From UBA4465 sp002292365 (GTDB taxonomy: Bacteria; Bacteroidota; Bacteroidia; Cytophagales; Cyclobacteriaceae): 64,000 nt of DNA. Below, piece by piece: positions 35,211 to 43,477 of this stretch (its first letter is position 1; each line of letters starts with the position of its first letter). The notes under the pieces were generated by a model. The model saw only the letters and a list, made by a program, of their open reading frames with translations. It was not told the DNA's origin and did not search any database. The stretch lies in the NCBI GenBank assembly GCA_943788615.1, contig CALSQY010000002.1:372001-436000 (forward strand). Direction: 5' to 3'. Made by a program: the position numbers and the translations under genes.

Positions 35211-36413
35211 ATGATTTTTGTCTTCAATCTATTTGTATCCTTTTACTTTTTAGCACTTTCATTTTTTGTTGATTCTAACGTCAACAATATCCCACAGAAA
35301 TATCATTTTGATGGAAAATACGGATTATATGTTTCGATAGAAGGGGATCATTATCAAGTACGTTGGTTGACCTCCGCGCCTGAGGAAGGCTATTTAATTA
35401 CCCATGCAGGGAAAGAAGAGCTGGGTTCATTCAGCACCCATAAGTCAATTATTCATAAGGTTCGAATTCCTATGCACGACCAACCAATGGATATAGATTT
35501 TGGAAGTCCTTCGGGGGGTAATGGGCAAATTACGATTGTTCCAACTCATGAAAGAGATGCGTATGAATTCAAAGGGGTGGATTCGGTATTTGTTTTAGGA
35601 GACACGCATGGTAATTTTGAAGAAGTGGTACAAATCCTTCAAAACTCAAAATTGATAGATGAAAATCATCAATGGATTGGAGAGAGTGCACATTTGGTTT
35701 TTTTAGGGGATATATTAGATCGAGGTATGGATGCTTTACGGCTCACCTGGTTTATCTACGAATTAGAGCAGTCAGCGGCCCAGCATGGCGGTCAAATTCA
35801 CCTTATTTTAGGGAATCACGAAATCATGGTTATGTCAAATGATCTTCGCTATGTCTCCGCAAAAGAGCAGCAGGTAGCTAATATGCATCAAGTGAGCTAT
35901 CAACAGCTTTATCACCCCACTCGATCAGTTCTAGGGCGCTGGCTTTCAACCAAGCCCGCAGCACTTAAAATTGATGGGATTTTATTTGCGCATGGGGGCA
36001 TTATCACTGGGTCATCATTGAAATCATTTAACGATCGGGTTTATGAGTACACTCAAGGCCCTCTATTTTCTCATTTGATGGAACAACCTTTTGATTCGGT
36101 GAGCTTTTCCCAAGTTGAGCGTGAGAAGCAAAAAGATTATCTGTATGATTCTTTCGGGCCCTTTTGGTTTAGAGGTTATGTTCAGACAGATACCCTGGGT
36201 TCCTATTTGGATGAAATCCTGCTCAATAACAAAGCTAAATTACATGTAGTTGGCCATACTATTGTACCTAGTATATCTTCTCTTTATAATGGTAAATTAA
36301 TAGCGACAAACGTTCCTAAGGCAGGTACGGAAATGCTGTTATTGACCAAATCTAAGCGCAGTAAATACCATCGATTTAGAATTAATTTATTAGGGGAGTT
36401 TGTAGTACTCTAA
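35211..36413 (+). CDS. Secreted metallophosphoesterase, Shewanella-like phosphatase type
   Basis: A 400-residue exported calcineurin-like phosphatase. After a signal segment (FNLFVSFYFLALSFFV) and an N-terminal beta domain, the PPP-type motifs appear in order: GDTHGN (130-135), GDILDRG (166-172), GNHEIM (201-206), AHGG (260-263) and GHT (348-350). The spacing and the block LSTKPAALKIDGILF match Shewanella-like phosphatases, which dephosphorylate phosphoproteins. It lies 16 bases after the CotH-like gene and both proteins are exported, which supports a shared substrate. Two-metal active site complete. Confidence 0.82.
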   Translation: MIFVFNLFVSFYFLALSFFVDSNVNNIPQKYHFDGKYGLYVSIEGDHYQVRWLTSAPEEGYLITHAGKEELGSFSTHKSIIHKVRIPMHDQPMDIDFGSPSGGNGQITIVPTHERDAYEFKGVDSVFVLGDTHGNFEEVVQILQNSKLIDENHQWIGESAHLVFLGDILDRGMDALRLTWFIYELEQSAAQHGGQIHLILGNHEIMVMSNDLRYVSAKEQQVANMHQVSYQQLYHPTRSVLGRWLSTKPAALKIDGILFAHGGIITGSSLKSFNDRVYEYTQGPLFSHLMEQPFDSVSFSQVEREKQKDYLYDSFGPFWFRGYVQTDTLGSYLDEILLNNKAKLHVVGHTIVPSISSLYNGKLIATNVPKAGTEMLLLTKSKRSKYHRFRINLLGEFVVL

Positions 36414-36595
36414 CGGCTACTTTGTTCCTCTTAAATCAAGTGAATTAGCCAGTTATTGGTTTCGACTGGCAGGAATTTTATCGTAGAACTGCATTTTCTT
36501 GATTTTTATCTAAAATGGCAACGTAAATTAAATTATCTTCCACATTACTAACCTACAGATCGCATGTTTATCTCAAACCATCTAGTTTATAACAA

Positions 36596-37702
36596 ATGCC
36601 AATATACAAAAGTGCTCAGTCAATATTGCGGTTTAAAAATTCCATAGATAAAGAATTTGCCACCACCTTAAATAAAAGAGTTAACGCATATTTTAAGTTA
36701 TCTGGGAAAGGTAGGAATGCCAATTCAATGATGTTTATCAAGACCGCTTTCATGTTTTGTTTACTCTTAATTCCTTATTCGTTTGTATACAGTGCAGTCA
36801 ATGTATGGGTGATGTATGGGTGCTATTTTATTACGGGCCTTGGGGTAGCGGGCATTGGCTTATCTGTCATGCATGACGCCAATCATGGATCCTACTCAAA
36901 AAATCCATTGGTCAATAAAATCATAGGCTATAGTTTAAATGTTATTGGAGGAAATGCGACCAATTGGAAAATACAACACAACGTATTTCATCATTCCTAT
37001 ACCAATATAGATACGCATGATGAAGACATTCGGCCGAGATTTATCCTAAGGTTTACGCCGCATGCCGAATTAAGGTCTTTCCATAAATACCAACATATTT
37101 ATGCATGGCTTTTGTACGGGCTGATGTCTTTTTCATGGATCGTCTTTAAAGATTTTGCTCAAATGGTAGGATATCAAAAATCGGGAATCTTAGCAAAGTA
37201 CGTTTCTATACCTAAGGCTTGGGCATGGTTAGTGATCAGTAAGTTGTGCTACTATGCTTATATAATGGTACTTCCGTTAATATTTACTCCTTTTAGCTTT
37301 TTGGAGATATTCGTAGGATTTTTTATTATGCATTACGTAGCTGGATTGATTTTAGGATCCGTTTTTCAGCCAGCACATGTTATGGAGGTCAATGAGTACC
37401 CCATAGCTGAAGATGATCTGATCCCCGACAATTGGATGGCTCATCAGCTCAAGACAACCTGTAATTTTGCAGGAAATAACAGAATCTTCTCATGGTTCGT
37501 AGGGGGCCTTAATTATCAAATAGAGCATCATCTATATCCTAATATATGCCATGTACATTATGCGAAATTAGCCCCTATTGTTGAGCAAACAGCGAAAGAG
37601 TTTGGTATCCCTTATCATAATTATGGCTCGTTTAGAAAAGCCTTGATCAATCATAAGAAAATGCTATTTGCACTTGGCCGTCCGAAATTAGAAGTGGCCT
37701 AA
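36596..37702 (+). CDS. Fatty acid desaturase (acyl-lipid type)
   Basis: An integral membrane di-iron desaturase of 368 residues. The three histidine boxes are HDANHG (93-98), HNVFHH (128-133) and QIEHH (308-312), with about four to six hydrophobic segments between them. The QxxHH third box places it with front-end/acyl-lipid desaturases rather than plain delta-9 enzymes. It introduces a double bond into membrane acyl chains, likely for fluidity at low temperature. It follows the phosphatase gene after 182 bases, so it is probably transcribed separately. Confidence 0.88.
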   Translation: MPIYKSAQSILRFKNSIDKEFATTLNKRVNAYFKLSGKGRNANSMMFIKTAFMFCLLLIPYSFVYSAVNVWVMYGCYFITGLGVAGIGLSVMHDANHGSYSKNPLVNKIIGYSLNVIGGNATNWKIQHNVFHHSYTNIDTHDEDIRPRFILRFTPHAELRSFHKYQHIYAWLLYGLMSFSWIVFKDFAQMVGYQKSGILAKYVSIPKAWAWLVISKLCYYAYIMVLPLIFTPFSFLEIFVGFFIMHYVAGLILGSVFQPAHVMEVNEYPIAEDDLIPDNWMAHQLKTTCNFAGNNRIFSWFVGGLNYQIEHHLYPNICHVHYAKLAPIVEQTAKEFGIPYHNYGSFRKALINHKKMLFALGRPKLEVA

Positions 37703-37726
37703 CAAGAGGGTTAATAAATACATTCG

Positions 37727-38521
37727 TCACCCATCATTTTCCTTATTTGAGATCAGTCCGGAACCATTTCTTTGGGTCTTAGCCATTTGGTTGATGATCA
37801 AAAGAATAAAGGAGATCATGATTCCTAACGAAAAGTAAGCCAACATGGGTAGACCTTCCCAATGTCGAAGGGCAATTGCCCAAAAACCCCAAACTCCTAC
37901 AGCAATGAAGGCTTGGTCGCGGTACCAGCGAAATAGTCTAATGATAATGATTCCGGTGACAGATAAAATAAGGAGGGACCAATAAAGCTCAGAAATTTTC
38001 CACGCATTCCATTCATAAAATTTGAGAGCCGCCGCCATGTTGAGCACCGTAGCCAAGGTAACCCATCCAAAGTAAATACTGAAGGCGAAAGATTCCATCC
38101 AATAATTAATTTTGATCCCGTCATTTTTCATAGTACGAATTTGATGATCGATTTTAATGAGAGAAAGCAGCATCATCAGAATGATAATGACTGTAATCCA
38201 AAGCCAATCATAAGAGGCACAAACTAGCCAAAAGCCATTTAAAATAACATTGATGCTATACCAAACACGCAATGTACGCCATTGAGGGGCCTCTTTTTTT
38301 TTGATGAATTGATAAATAGGGAAAGTAATGAGGCCCGTGTATATAAGGGCCCAAATGGAAAAAGCAAATCCTTTAGGCACAATAAGAGGTGTCGTACTTG
38401 TACTGGTAGTTCCTATAGAATGGGGGCCAAAAAATCCATTAAAGCTCATGATATATAGTATTAGAAGAATGGTGAGGCTGATAAATGAAATTAGGAGGGT
38501 GTTTTTATGAGTTAAGATCAT
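37727..38521 (-). CDS. TspO/MBR-like membrane protein
   Basis: A 264-residue polytopic protein, Trp-rich. PKGFAFSIWALIYTGLITF and INVILNGFWLVCASYDWLW match the helix 2-3 motifs of the TspO/MBR family (tryptophan-rich sensory proteins), but with extra C-terminal helices. TspO proteins bind porphyrins and other tetrapyrroles. This longer type is common and uncharacterised in Bacteroidota. It converges on the desaturase gene with 24 bases between, and leads into three more small membrane genes upstream on the same strand. Confidence 0.75.
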   Translation of the reverse strand: MILTHKNTLLISFISLTILLILYIMSFNGFFGPHSIGTTSTSTTPLIVPKGFAFSIWALIYTGLITFPIYQFIKKKEAPQWRTLRVWYSINVILNGFWLVCASYDWLWITVIIILMMLLSLIKIDHQIRTMKNDGIKINYWMESFAFSIYFGWVTLATVLNMAAALKFYEWNAWKISELYWSLLILSVTGIIIIRLFRWYRDQAFIAVGVWGFWAIALRHWEGLPMLAYFSLGIMISFILLIINQMAKTQRNGSGLISNKENDG

Positions 38522-38578
38522 TTTCTTTAATAATTAAAATGAGTTAAGTGCACGGTGATATCAAGTGACCTTCGTGAG

Positions 38579-38995
38579 TTAATGCGTTAGGTAATATAAG
38601 AGACTTGAAACAAATAACCCACTCCAAAGTAGGGTTCTTATCCAGTTTAAGCGGATCAATTGATGTATAATAGATAGATTATTTTCATTATTTGAGATTT
38701 TGCTGTGCAGGGGGACAAAAATCAAAAAAGTCATTACCCAAAGTGCAATAATCATTAAAAATGATCCTAAGATAAAAGTAGAAAAATTATTAAAGAGGTG
38801 TACGGTAATAATTATCAATTGCCCCATCATCAAAGGGAGTACGACATAAGTGATTTTTTGCGTATATTCTTTATGCCAACGTTTAAGGTTTCCGCTCTCA
38901 TAAAAGAGAAAACTTGGATAGATGACCAGTTGGACCAACCAAATTAAAACCAATAATCCGAAGTCAAACAGTAGGCGGATTAATAGAATGCTCAT
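38579..38995 (-). CDS. Four-helix membrane protein
   Basis: A 138-residue membrane protein with about four helices (LLFDFGLLVLIWLVQLVIYP, VVLPLMMGQLIIITVHLF, FILGSFLMIIALWVMTFLIF, TLLWSGLFVSSLLYYL) and a conserved-looking RWHKEYTQKITY loop. The pattern resembles small DUF1772-like membrane proteins, but I am not sure of the family. Its start overlaps the stop of the DoxX-like gene by 4 bases, so the two are co-translated. Confidence 0.55.
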   Translation of the reverse strand: MSILLIRLLFDFGLLVLIWLVQLVIYPSFLFYESGNLKRWHKEYTQKITYVVLPLMMGQLIIITVHLFNNFSTFILGSFLMIIALWVMTFLIFVPLHSKISNNENNLSIIHQLIRLNWIRTLLWSGLFVSSLLYYLTH

Positions 38996-39387
38996 TGGGT
39001 GAAACGTAAGTTTAATTTACCCACATTCCAAGCCCAAAAAATCAATAATGGGTGAACGATGATCAGTCTCAACCAACCCATCCATGGAGCTACACAGAGT
39101 CCATCCGTTACGCAAGACCCGATTTGAATGAAATAAATATGTGAGGGGATGAAACAGATTAATAATAGGACAATACCTAAAGCTCCCATTTTTTGATATT
39201 TAGGGAAAAGGAGGAGTAAAGAGAGCATGATTTCTAAGAGGCCACTCACTATATTAATCCAATAAGGGTAGGGGAGATAATCAGGAATTAGTCCATAATA
39301 AAAATCCGCATCTATAAAGTGATTCATTCCTGCCGAGAGGTAGAATAGGGAGCAACTGTATTTTAATAGGAGATGTATTTTTATCAT
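38992..39387 (-). CDS. DoxX-like membrane protein
   Basis: A 131-residue, four-helix protein. FYLSAGMNHFIDADFYYGLI near the N-terminus and IVSGLLEIMLSLLLLFPKY are the DoxX pattern (a hydrophobic helix, then the loop, then a Gly-rich helix with Glu). DoxX relatives take part in quinone or thiol redox at the membrane, but the function of this short type is not known. It overlaps the next gene by 4 bases and follows another small membrane gene by 10 bases: a three-gene membrane cassette. Confidence 0.65.
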   Translation of the reverse strand: MIKIHLLLKYSCSLFYLSAGMNHFIDADFYYGLIPDYLPYPYWINIVSGLLEIMLSLLLLFPKYQKMGALGIVLLLICFIPSHIYFIQIGSCVTDGLCVAPWMGWLRLIIVHPLLIFWAWNVGKLNLRFTQ

Positions 39388-39397
39388 GCTAAACGTT

Positions 39398-39769
39398 TCA
39401 ATGAGATTCTTTATAAGCCATTTTCAAAATATGAAAAAAAGGAGCCCACCATATGAAATCATTGGTAATTAAGGTATATATAAATTCAAAAGGAACATTG
39501 TCTTGAAAGTAATTAATGAAAAATCCAAGAGGCCCAAATACTTTCCCCAAAAAACCAACAAAAACAATCGGCCAATGTCTAATGGGATCATAAGAGGCCA
39601 ACCAATAACCAATACCATAAACACCAATGACCATACCCATGCCTTGCCACACCATAGGATGATTGAGTGGCTCTATGCCTACCAGGTTGAAAAATTGGTT
39701 AGGACTTAATACTACCCATAAACCCCAACAGAGATTATAGAGAGCAGCAAGCTTAAGCGTGATTTTCAT
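39398..39769 (-). CDS. Small conserved membrane protein
   Basis: About 123 residues with four helices. The block ALYNLCWGLWVVLSPNQFF with PMVWQGMGMVIGVYGIGYWL is recurrent in Bacteroidota membrane proteins of unknown function. I start at 39769 (MKITLKLAALYN); an upstream in-frame ATG at 39814 adds 15 residues and cannot be excluded. First gene of the three-gene membrane cassette running to 38579. Confidence 0.6.
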   Translation of the reverse strand: MKITLKLAALYNLCWGLWVVLSPNQFFNLVGIEPLNHPMVWQGMGMVIGVYGIGYWLASYDPIRHWPIVFVGFLGKVFGPLGFFINYFQDNVPFEFIYTLITNDFIWWAPFFHILKMAYKESH

Positions 39770-39872
39770 AGGGTGTTTTTTGGATGCAACCAAGTATTGA
39801 ATAAAAAGGTTCATAACCAGTTAGATACCTGCATACGCATTAAAATAAGGAAGTGCCCACCATACAAAGGGC

Positions 39873-39904
39873 ATAAAAAAAGCCTGTCATAAATTGACAG
39901 GCTT
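39873..39904 (-). terminator. Terminator of the cold-shock gene
   Basis: On the minus strand AAGCCTGTCA (39904-39895) pairs perfectly with TGACAGGCTT (39889-39880) across a 5-base loop, followed by TTTTTT. It lies 23 bases past the stop at 39928. Confidence 0.8.
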
Positions 39905-39927
39905 GCAAAGTATTTTGAGAAAACTGC

Positions 39928-40119
39928 TTAGGAAACTTTGACGTTGACCGCATTCAAACCTTTTTGGCCATCTTGCACATCGTAGCTTACTTTGTCGCCT
40001 TCACGAATTTCTTCTGTTAGACCTGTTTGGTGAACAAACACATCTTTCCCACCTTCATCAGGCGTTATGAATCCAAATCCTTTGGTGTTATTAAAAAATT
40101 TTACTATACCGTTACTCAT
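39928..40119 (-). CDS. Cold-shock domain protein (CspA family)
   Basis: A 63-residue single-stranded nucleic-acid-binding protein. It opens MSNGIVKFFNNTKGFGFITP and has the RNP motifs KGFGFI and DVFVHQTGL. I use the start at 40119 because an upstream in-frame ATG adds eight residues not found in the family. A TATTTTTG box lies at 40141-40148 on the minus strand, 21 bases upstream of the ATG, so the 5' leader is short, unlike the long thermosensing leader of E. coli cspA. Followed by a strong terminator. Confidence 0.92.
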   Translation of the reverse strand: MSNGIVKFFNNTKGFGFITPDEGGKDVFVHQTGLTEEIREGDKVSYDVQDGQKGLNAVNVKVS

Positions 40120-40140
40120 AATTATTTGTATTAATTTACA

Positions 40141-40148
40141 CAAAAATA
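40141..40148 (-). promoter_or_regulatory. TATTTTTG -7 box for the cold-shock gene
   Basis: A match to TAnnTTTG on the minus strand, 21 bases upstream of the ATG at 40119. No TTG occurs at the ideal -33 distance, so the call is moderate. Confidence 0.45.
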
Positions 40149-40396
40149 GTTATTTTAAAGCAAATGCCATAACTTTTTATAGAAATCGTATAAAAAATCT
40201 TTTAGAAGCCAAAAAAAGTTGATTATTTGACTGATTGGACCTATCAAAAGTCAATTTTTTTTTGTAAAAATTTCATTTTTCGACCCCTTCTTTATGTGCT
40301 CCTTTTTATCTCTATTTCTAAATTTTTTTTCGTATAAATAAATATTTAATTTAGATTCCTTGAATTGGCGTGAAATTTATTAACTTAATGCTATCA

Positions 40397-40426
40397 AATT
40401 AAACATGATTTAAATCATGTTTAATT
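40397..40426. repeat. Perfect 30-base palindrome, 15-bp arms, no loop
   Basis: AATTAAACATGATTT (40397-40411) is followed directly by its exact reverse complement AAATCATGTTTAATT (40412-40426). Perfect symmetry with no spacer favours a dimeric protein-binding site. It could also act as a weak bidirectional hairpin. It lies about 140 bases upstream of the sulfatase start at 40568. Confidence 0.75.
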
Positions 40427-40473
40427 GGGTTTTTACTTTTCACTCATTCCATGTGTTTAATAAGAAAATAGAC

Positions 40474-40493
40474 CCCTCCATAATAACGGAGGG
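40474..40493. repeat. CCCTCC/GGAGGG hairpin upstream of sulfatase
   Basis: CCCTCC (40474-40479) pairs with GGAGGG (40488-40493) over an 8-base loop, with no T-run on either side. It is 75 bases before the sulfatase start and may be part of its 5' leader. Confidence 0.4.
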
Positions 40494-40567
40494 TGAGGAT
40501 CTAAAATGACCTCCTTTAAACGATTTTCTATCTGAATTTTTAGAGAGGTTATTTGCGAGTGTTTTAA

Positions 40568-42232
40568 ATGGTGAAGTCAACTGTTACAATTATGTATTGC
40601 AGAATTAAAAAAGGCGTTTATGCCTCACTGATCAGCATTCTTATAATGGGATGCGGTAGGATGGAGGTTGCGTTAAAAAAACCTGAAAGGCCTAACATTA
40701 TTTTCATCATGTCTGATGATCATGCGTATCAAGCCATAAGTGCTTATCAGGACAACTTAATAGCGACGCCCAATATTGACCGCATCGCGCAACAAGGAAT
40801 GCTTTTTAACAATGCTTGTGTTACCAATTCAATATGTGCCCCTTCGAGAGCCACCATCTTGACTGGTAAGCATACACATTTGAATGGAAAAATAGATAAC
40901 CGAATGCCTTTTGATACCACCAACATTACGTTCCCATTGCTTTTCCAACAAGCTGGCTATGAGACGGCCATGTTCGGAAAATTACATTTTGGAAATAATC
41001 CTAAAGGGATTGATGATTTTCTGATTTTACCCGGACAGGGAAATTACATCAATCCGGATTTCATTACCCCAAAGGGAGATACGACTATAATAGGATACGT
41101 TACTGATATTATTACGGATCTTACCCTAAATTGGCTTGACCTGAAAAGAGATCCTGAAAAGCCGTTTATGTTGATGTACTTACACAAAGCACCGCACCGA
41201 CCCTGGTGGCCACGTGCTGATAAATTCAAAGAATTTAGTAAGAAACATTTTCCAGAACCCACAACCCTTTTCGATGATTATAAAGGGAAGGGCTCAGCGG
41301 CAAAGGAAGCTGAAATGAATCTTTTGTCTCACATGAAGTATGGCCATGATACTAAAATCAGACCCGAAACCTTAGCTGAAATGGGTAGCGTACTACCGGA
41401 GATACCGGCGATGAAATGGAACAAGGTAGATGGATTTTCTGGACCTTACAACCGTGCAAATGAAGCTCAAAAGGCCTTGTATGATCCCATTATTGATTCA
41501 ATTAACCTTGAGTTCAAGCAGGATTGGCCCAGCATGTCAAGGGAGGAAAAAATGCGGTGGAAATATCAAAGATACATGCAGGATTATTTAGGAACGATTT
41601 CGTCTGTCGATGACAATGTTGGTAGGTTATTAGATTATCTTGAAGAAACAGAATTGGATCAAAATACGATGATTATTTATACTTCAGATCAGGGATTTTA
41701 TTTAGGAGAGCATGGTTGGTTTGATAAAAGATTCATATATGATGAGTCTTTTAAAACTCCACTTTTAATCCAATGGCCTGGACATATTGCTCCCGGAAGT
41801 ACGAATGATGAAATGGTTCAAAACTTAGACTTTGCACAGACTTTGTTAGAGGTAGCTAATATTGAAGCGCCAGGAGATATGCAAGGAGAAAGTATTTTGT
41901 CCTTGTTGAAAAGTGAAAATACCTGGACGCGAGAGGCCGTTTATTATCATTATTATGAGTACCCTGCCGTCCATATGGTAAAAAGGCATTACGGTATCGT
42001 CTCCAAAACCTATAAGTTGGTGCATTTTTATTACGACGTAGATGAATGGGAGCTTTATGATAGGCTGAAGGATCCATCAGAGCTACATAATATATACGAT
42101 GATCCAGCGTATGCCAGCATTGTGACTCAGTTAAAATTAGAATTGAAAGAGATGAGAATAAAATATCAAGATTCTGAGGAATTGGATCAAAAATTCATAG
42201 AGATTTACCAAGATAATGGTTGGACAGAATGA
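40568..42232 (+). CDS. Sulfatase (S1 family), lipoprotein
   Basis: A 554-residue formylglycine sulfatase that removes sulfate esters from glycans. The lipobox-like ILIMGC is near residue 29. The metal motif is IIFIMSDDHAYQ (Asp50/Asp51). The Cys modified to formylglycine is Cys90 in ICAPSRATILTG. The later metal site is IIYTSDQGFYLGEHGWFDK. The order and length fit large S1 subfamilies that act on marine polysaccharides, but the substrate is not deducible. Several in-frame ATGs lie near the start; 40568 is the longest. It is followed after 50 bases by a mutarotase, so it likely shares a transcript. It is the intact counterpart of the broken sulfatase at 3596. Confidence 0.9.
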   Translation: MVKSTVTIMYCRIKKGVYASLISILIMGCGRMEVALKKPERPNIIFIMSDDHAYQAISAYQDNLIATPNIDRIAQQGMLFNNACVTNSICAPSRATILTGKHTHLNGKIDNRMPFDTTNITFPLLFQQAGYETAMFGKLHFGNNPKGIDDFLILPGQGNYINPDFITPKGDTTIIGYVTDIITDLTLNWLDLKRDPEKPFMLMYLHKAPHRPWWPRADKFKEFSKKHFPEPTTLFDDYKGKGSAAKEAEMNLLSHMKYGHDTKIRPETLAEMGSVLPEIPAMKWNKVDGFSGPYNRANEAQKALYDPIIDSINLEFKQDWPSMSREEKMRWKYQRYMQDYLGTISSVDDNVGRLLDYLEETELDQNTMIIYTSDQGFYLGEHGWFDKRFIYDESFKTPLLIQWPGHIAPGSTNDEMVQNLDFAQTLLEVANIEAPGDMQGESILSLLKSENTWTREAVYYHYYEYPAVHMVKRHYGIVSKTYKLVHFYYDVDEWELYDRLKDPSELHNIYDDPAYASIVTQLKLELKEMRIKYQDSEELDQKFIEIYQDNGWTE

Positions 42233-42282
42233 CTACTCTGTTCAAGTTGCTTGAGACACTGAAATATTATTGATTCCAAATT

Positions 42283-43419
42283 ATGAAAAGATATTTAGTA
42301 AGCCTTTTGTTAATTTCAATTAGCGGATGCTTTACTACGTGTTTTTTTGAGAAAAAAATGCCCATGAATTTGATTTCTGCTGAGACTTTCGATACCATTA
42401 TAGATGATCAAGAAGTCAAACTATATACGCTCAAAAATAAATGGGGAGTGACCACTCAAATCACCAATTATGGGGGCCGGGTGGTCTCCTTGTGGCTGCC
42501 CGATAAAATAGGTCATTTTGAGGATGTCGTCTTGGGGTTTAATGACCTAGCTGCCTATCAGAAATCTAAAGAAAAATATTTTGGTGCGTTAATCGGCCGG
42601 TATGGAAACCGTATTGCAAAGGGGCGATTTGTATTAGAGGACAGCATGTATCTTTTGGTAAAAAACAATGGAGAAAATCATTTGCATGGCGGAAATAAAG
42701 GCTTTGAATCCGTTATTTGGAAAGTGGATTTATTTACAGAAAACAAACTTTTTTTAAGCTATGTTTCACCACATATGGAGGAGGGTTATCCCGGGAATTT
42801 AACCGTGAGAGTTGAGTATCAACTTACAGATGACAATGAGTTAAGTATTCAGTATTTTGCACAATCCGATCGAACCACCATCATTAATCTTACGCATCAT
42901 TCTTTTTTTAATTTAAAAGGAGCGGGCAACGGGAATGTGAATGATCATCTATTACAAATTAAAGCAAATTATTTTACACCCATTGATGATCAGTTGATAC
43001 CTACAGGGGTGATTCAAAAGGTAGTAAATACTCCTTTTGACTTTTTATCACCTACGCAAATTGGGAGTCGAATAGATGCGGTAGATGACCAGTTGACTTA
43101 TGGGCACGGATATGACCATAATTATGTATTGAATCCGTCCGATTCAATGGTGAGTTTTGCCGCACGAGTGGTTGAACTCGTGTCGGAAAGAACGCTGGAA
43201 GTATATACCAATGAGCCAGGCATGCAGTTTTATGGGGGGAACTTTTTAGATGGTACGGTGAAGGGTAAAAAGGATAAAAATTATGAATATCGTGGCGCCT
43301 TCTGTTTAGAAACCCAACATTTCCCTGATAGTCCTAATAAGATTCAATTTCCTTCAACCTCATTAGCGGCAAAGGAACCCTATAATTCCATCTGTATTTA
43401 TAAGTTTGGCCTCTTGTGA
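42283..43419 (+). CDS. Aldose 1-epimerase (mutarotase), exported
   Basis: Interconverts alpha and beta anomers of hexoses such as galactose and glucose. GALIGRYGNRIAKGRF, the substrate-binding His in NHLHGGNKGFE, the catalytic His in INLTHHSFFNLKG, and the late Glu in FCLETQHFPDSPN are all in family order. Unlike cytoplasmic GalM it has a lipoprotein-type signal (LISISGC), so it acts outside the cytoplasm. Length 378 is normal once the signal is removed. Co-directional with the upstream sulfatase and downstream dehydrogenase fusion. Confidence 0.9.
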   Translation: MKRYLVSLLLISISGCFTTCFFEKKMPMNLISAETFDTIIDDQEVKLYTLKNKWGVTTQITNYGGRVVSLWLPDKIGHFEDVVLGFNDLAAYQKSKEKYFGALIGRYGNRIAKGRFVLEDSMYLLVKNNGENHLHGGNKGFESVIWKVDLFTENKLFLSYVSPHMEEGYPGNLTVRVEYQLTDDNELSIQYFAQSDRTTIINLTHHSFFNLKGAGNGNVNDHLLQIKANYFTPIDDQLIPTGVIQKVVNTPFDFLSPTQIGSRIDAVDDQLTYGHGYDHNYVLNPSDSMVSFAARVVELVSERTLEVYTNEPGMQFYGGNFLDGTVKGKKDKNYEYRGAFCLETQHFPDSPNKIQFPSTSLAAKEPYNSICIYKFGLL

Positions 43420-43477
43420 GACTGTTAAAAAAAACATTTTTACTGAACGTTTTTTTTAAAATAAAGATTAATTATAT

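Larger units (their letters stand above)
40149..40567. other. Long AT-rich intergenic region with palindromes
   Basis: About 420 bases separate the divergent cold-shock and sulfatase genes. I find no coding sequence. It contains the 30-base perfect palindrome at 40397-40426 and a GC-rich hairpin at 40474-40493, both likely regulatory. Confidence 0.5.

Noticed and set aside
40474..40493. CCCTCC/GGAGGG as a terminator for an upstream gene
   Set aside because: No gene ends upstream on the plus strand and no T-run follows; listed only as a hairpin.
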